Shown here: positions 59,485 through 64,000 of the stretch, one piece after another
Numbering within the stretch: position 1 is the stretch's first letter
Layout of the letters: the number at the start of each line of letters is the position of its first letter
NCBI RefSeq assembly: GCF_037975245.1
Contig: NC_092563.1
Span: 12,204,001 to 12,268,000, forward strand
Origin: Apostichopus japonicus
Taxonomy: Eukaryota > Echinodermata > Holothuroidea > Aspidochirotida > Stichopodidae
DNA length: 64,000 bases
Reading direction: 5' to 3'
Translations under genes and position numbers: made by a program
Notes under the pieces: model-generated
What the model was told of the DNA's origin: nothing
What the model saw: only the letters and a program-made list of their open reading frames with translations
The model's database searches: none

Positions 59485-60650
59485 ACATAGAATATAATTA
59501 TACCGAGTATCTCAACAATCGGAAAATAAATAGGCTAAAACATGTGCTCGAATGTTTCTATTTCTTGGAACATAAGTTATCAAACCAAGCATCATGCCTA
59601 ACTCTTTAAGGCATGTCCGACTGACAGACAGGTGGAGAGAGAGAGAGAGGTGGAGAGAGAGTGATAATAGCATTATAGCAACACCTATTCTTTGAAAGTG
59701 CACTACGGAAACATTATTTGTGCCATACATGTTAGTACGCACTGAACATGTTTTTTGCCTCTAGCGTGCAATGAGAATTTTGGCTAAAACAATTCAATCA
59801 TCGTCGTCTTATTCAGTTAATATCAAGAAGAAAGACGAAAGTAAATAATACGTGACTCGCTGTAATGATCGACTAACAGATAGAGAGAGATAATAGCAAC
59901 ACCTATTTGTTTTGAAAGAGCACTGCGGAAACGTTATTCGTACCATACATGTTGGTATGCACGATACAAATATGCAATCATGGTCGACCTACCTAAGTTT
60001 AATTTCAAGAAGAAAGACAAAGACGAAAGTAGATAATGCAAGTCTCGCTGTTTAAATGGAACAGAATGGCCTTAGAAACCGTCTAATTTAAAGAACGTTT
60101 TCAGGGATGCCCTCAAAATTCCCCGCCGAGACAGTCGCGACTGCTGCGCGCGGAGACTCTGGCTCTACTGCCCGTGTGGCAGTAATGAGTGTCCGTGCGT
60201 CCGTAGGACCGTACCTGTCGACCTTACAGCGTTCTTCGGTACCCCCCCCCCCCCTTCTGTCTCTTGTGTAAATGAACACTCTTAGTTACACGGCAGTCTA
60301 AAGAGAAAGGAAAATATATGTTGATAGTAATGATATAACGACAAATTGGCTTTTTGAGAAAGTTGAAACTTAAAAGAAAAAATAGAAAATTATTACCTGG
60401 TCACAATTATAACAATTGAAAAGGTTTTAAATGACTACGGTTTTTTAACCCACATATCATATATATAAAACCAATTTAAAATGGTGTAATTCATCAAATT
60501 CCGTGCAAATTGTTGTTTTTGTTGCAAAACTTTAAGACGATTCAGAGGAAGTTAATGGAACTATGTTTTTCTCAGTTTTTCGGTTTCGATGAAACTATCA
60601 GTCATGCAGGTAGAAGAGTGCGTGCATGTGACATGCCACTTGCTTGTAAA
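59485..60650. other. Unassigned, with a GC-rich patch at 60110-60250
   Basis: Two AGAGAGAG tracts (59634-59660 and 59881) belong to a direct duplication: ATAATAGCA..ACACCTATT, AGCACTGCGGAAACGTTATT and ATCATCGTCG-like words recur about 240 bp apart. The 60110-60250 patch is strikingly GC-rich and preceded by a poly-C run; the minus-strand frame through it (60088-60279) is not recognised. Confidence 0.35.
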
Positions 60651-60658
60651 CGCTTTCT

Positions 60659-60760
60659 GGTCACTTCGCCCAACAACCATTTCGCCCAACCAGCCTGGTC
60701 ATTTCGCCCAACCAGCCTGGTCATTTCGCCCAACCAGCATGGTCATTTCGCCCAACCATT
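60659..60760 (+). repeat. 22-bp tandem repeat, about 4 copies
   Basis: Head-to-tail units reading CATTTCGCCCAACCAGCCTG with a GT spacer, the first and last degenerate. The two overlapping frames here simply translate the repeat. Confidence 0.85.
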
Positions 60761-60769
60761 TTTTTACTC

Positions 60770-62095
60770 ATATTCAGTCAGAATAATATTACTTTTTCTA
60801 TTTCACTAGTTTAATTTGATTTGTTTTGGGTTATATGACATGAAAATATAGCACCAATGGGAAACAAGCAGCACCAGTGACAAGCACGGAGTCTCCTCCT
60901 AACTGCATTGATATATGTTATAGCGTGAACAGTCCATGCAGTATGATGTACCAGCTCCCATGTCCAAAGTACAGACCCCTAAATATACAGCCACGTAAGG
61001 CTACTTGATTCGCGATTCCCATCGTTCGTGATAGGTTATATAAACAGTCTTAGCTCGTTATCTCTAGACCACTAATAGATATGTGTCCGCAAAGTTGTCC
61101 TGGTGTGGTGACCACTGATACGTGTGCTCTTCTCCTGCATACTTTGTGCTTGAGCAGAAGATGGTGTTTGTCAAACACTCACAGCCTAAAGAATTAGTTA
61201 TGTCACTTGTGTTAGAAGCACGATGTGTCTGATATGATCATTTATTTGTCCATAAACTAAATGATCATATGCAAGAATAACTAGGGATATTTTTGTAAAG
61301 GAATGGCGGGGGGGGGGGGGGTAGGGGTCACTTTTACAAACGGGATCTTTGCGAGCCTTGTGATATAAAATATCGGGGTAGAAACCGACATAAAAAAATC
61401 CTATATAAATAGAAATAATTTACTTTTTTTCAGTTCGTTATGGATACATGGAGCTGTTCAATATGATGAACTTCAACAAGTCATTCACTTCTTTAAGTAT
61501 AGCCATCCCCTGACGTATAAATCTTCCCAAATCCAACACAATATCACATTCATCTGTTACAGATTAACAGTTTCTATTTTATTAAATTAGATAGCATAAA
61601 TCAATATTATCGCCTACATGTCGCACGTCTTTAGCATGTCGCATGCACGTCTTTAGCAACTCCACGCTATGGTAGCAGTGATGGTATGCCTTTCCTATCT
61701 TTGTAATCACCGACCACCTAAAAGAGAATGGTAAATAACAGAGAGAATAAACACTCATATAGTTAGGAAAATCGAATTCCCCAAACGAAATTCACGTTAT
61801 ATCGCAATTTACGGGATCATAGAGCCAAATTTATGTTTGATATATATATAAATAACCAGAATGCAAAGTGCACACTTCAATTCTAGTAATACAACAAAAG
61901 GCATGGAGATGTGAAAACAATATTCACATTGGCAGCTGATGATCGAAATGGATACTTATTGTCTTCTTCTACTCAGCATTTAGGTATTGTTTTGACAATG
62001 CTTTCACAATTTGACCCAGTCGACCTAACATTACCGTTGATATCTACCAAATTCATCATGGTTCTTCAACTTAATGTCGTACACATATAAACTAA
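60770..62095. other. Unassigned AT-rich sequence
   Basis: Poly-G near 61307 and a duplicated GCACGTCTTTAGCA word near 61625-61650 are the only landmarks. No gene seen. Confidence 0.3.
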
Positions 62096-62099
62096 GTTC

Positions 62100-62420
62100 A
62101 CGTGATCTGACCAAGCTTCCCTTCTTGAGATATCCTTTTCACAAGGTTTCAACAATTTGACCTTTGACCTCCAACAAAGCAAAAGCCGACAGTCTTCTTT
62201 CGCTCAATGTGATACACTAACAACTAAACATGAGATTAGACAAAGCTTCTCTTTTTGGGATATCATGTTGGGATATCATGACACCAGTTGAACCCAAATG
62301 ACTTTTGACCTCTAGTAAAACCAATAGGCTCCATGTACTCAATGTGGGACACACAAATATTAAACATGAGATCTGTCAAAGCTTTTCTTAAGGTATCAGG
62401 TCAACCAGGGTTTCAAAATT
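62100..62420 (+). repeat. Dispersed repeat with TGACCTTTGACCTCC words
   Basis: Units of about 130 bp with AAGCTTC.CT(T)CTTGAGATATC, TTTGACCTTTGACCTCCAAC and GACTTTTGACCTCTAG. Related to the repeat at 28345-28640. Confidence 0.55.
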
Positions 62421-62997
62421 CCACTCTTTTTAGGAGAAGGCAACTCTCACTCCGAATACCCCCGACGAGAAACGTATAGAAATTTTATGCCAACTTCCCT
62501 AATGCTCAGAATATATTCCAAAATTATATATTAAAATGAATGTTGGACTGGGCTGTCATTTTAAAGGAACTATAAACTGAAGCAAAGGGTAACATCACTT
62601 TTAAAGTGTACCAAACTTCAATGAAAGACTCAGAGTTGTTTCAATAATTATTATGAATTCATGGAGTTTGCAAATCGTTGATTAAACTTCAAATACATAT
62701 TCTAATGCTCTAAACAGTTCCCAAAGGAAAGTGTGTCCAGTTAACATATGTTATGGTCATGTTAGCATATCTAGCATTTCTTTGGGTCACAATTCAGTCC
62801 TCTAACCGTTTTACAAAATACGTATTATGGTGTTCTGCAACTCTTCTAGAATTTGTGTTTACTCTTACCGTTCACAATATGGATATAATGTTTGGATGCT
62901 AATAATGTGATCGATATGTAAAGATTGCTCTAAAAGTGTTGCATTTCAAGAGTATATGCATGCTGAGAAATTGGAAGAACTAGTATGATAACAAAAA

Positions 62998-63399
62998 TTG
63001 TTCATGACACCTGTGCTTCTCGTCAATCTCCGTCAAAACATCTCCGCCAATAAACAGATAATATATAAGCAAGTTGTTCAATTACTCTTGAACAACTACT
63101 GCTATAAAACCTGGAAAGTGCTTCCAAATGATATAAAAACTGTTAAATCTTATGTAACGTTTAAACGCAAACTTAAAGCCCACCTAATTGAAAACTACGC
63201 TGACTGAGTATTGATTATCTCTTGTTTATTTTTCTCTTCTCTTAATTGTTACCTTCTTCCATTGTTATTTGTTATTTTTTGGTCGCTAGCTCGATAAACT
63301 ACTATTGTTTTTCTAGTGTCCTGTTTATACTATACCACTTTGTTCTATTGTTCTTATGTATAGACGAAATAAATGAAATGAAATGAAAAAAAAAAAAAA
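62998..63399 (+). mobile_element. 5'-truncated non-LTR retrotransposon (LINE) 3' end
   Basis: The frame ends with YCYKTWKVLPNDIKTVKSYV, TFKRKLKAHLIENYAD and a stop at 63207, the pattern of W..LP..IK..KS...FKR.LK.HL seen at the C-terminus of many LINE reverse transcriptases. About 150 bp of 3' UTR follows, then AATAAATGAAATGAAATG and an A run at 63386-63399. The catalytic domains are absent, so it is a dead fragment. The 5' boundary is uncertain. Confidence 0.75.
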
Positions 63400-64000
63400 T
63401 GTTTCTATGCCTGAGCCTTGCAGGAACATTCAAGTTGTGTTCTATTTTGCAACTGAACTTTCACTTCTTGGTTTAATGAAAGCCTTTTGATATGTGTACA
63501 CTTTGAGTTTGATAATACAATGAAGTAGCTTGATGGATTTGTACAGCCAATATGACAAGCAAACACTATTTACCAGATATTTTGTATATGACCGAAAAAC
63601 TTTACCCTTCACGTTTAATATATACAGTAGCTAAAATTTAGTACAAATGTTTATAAATACGGCATGTACACAAACTACGTACGCTTGCATAAGCTGCCAC
63701 TAAATGTTTCATATAGGCTTATTATTCAATGTCGTTAATTCTGGAGAAAACAAGTGTTGCTTCAACGTCATAGCGTTTGCAAGAATGCAATTATAACATA
63801 ACCTAAACTATTTACAAAAGGGGCAGGTAATTTGTAAATAAATAATTACTTCTTTAAACATTTTATCCAAGATCCGCTTACAAAACAAAATAATCCGCAA
63901 CTGGATAATTTTACTTAAGGAAGTTTCATTTTTATATAGTGTCAATTCAAGAACCTTAACTAGCGCTGGCCGGCTGCGTTGCCTCAACTAGATCTGGTAC
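63400..64000. other. Unassigned AT-rich sequence
   Basis: No gene or repeat recognised up to the window edge. Confidence 0.35.

Overview
The window looks like AT-rich, intron-containing animal DNA, most likely from a marine invertebrate deuterostome. That placement is inferred from the gene families, GT-AG introns, hAT/SINE/LINE debris and microsatellites; I cannot name the species. It contains no operons, prokaryotic signals, CRISPR arrays or rRNA genes. Most of the sequence is transposon-derived or unrecognised non-coding DNA.

Three multi-exon gene models hold together by splice sites and reading phase. (1) A BEN-domain protein gene on the minus strand (five coding exons, 30686 down to 23299) resembles the BEND5 type. 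It has an N-terminal module, a basic and acidic middle, a coiled coil and a C-terminal BEN domain, and one extra base breaks exon 2. (2) A Tnp2/CACTA-like (Plavaka-type) transposase gene on the plus strand (31132-35527, resuming at 40988-41197) diverges from the BEN gene across about 0.45-0.6 kb. It carries one in-frame stop and a 5.46-kb transposon insertion. (3) An intact UNC93-like membrane protein gene on the minus strand has three coding exons (54677 down to 50732, 472 codons before the stop).

Mobile DNA, left to right: an ATGCAT-rich island (3.6-4.1 kb); a CGTAAAC-rich island (5.5-6.0 kb); a tRNA-like SINE with a TA tail (11.37-11.58 kb); element A (11.70-15.25 kb), with GACTAA/TTAGTC subterminal repeats and a decayed BEN gene; a hAT fragment (15.48-16.73 kb); a repeat cluster with a 275-bp tandem array and inverted copies (17.0-21.7 kb); a second CGTAAAC island (21.7-22.7 kb); element B (35.53-40.99 kb), whose interior is an inverted relative of A but whose subterminal repeats are different; a 378-bp palindrome (41.2-41.6 kb); a TAATCG-repeat element (45.64-46.57 kb); a second ATGCAT island (46.8-47.2 kb); a 59-bp minisatellite (47.77-48.37 kb); a TTAA element (50.05-50.67 kb); a nest of four hAT-like elements with 8-bp target duplications (55.82-59.48 kb); and a LINE 3' end (63.0-63.4 kb).

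The main theme is BEN-domain genes and transposons. Three BEN loci occur in one window: two lie inside non-autonomous elements and the third is divergent from a transposase gene. This could mean BEN proteins are transposon cargo or partners here, but the window alone does not prove it.
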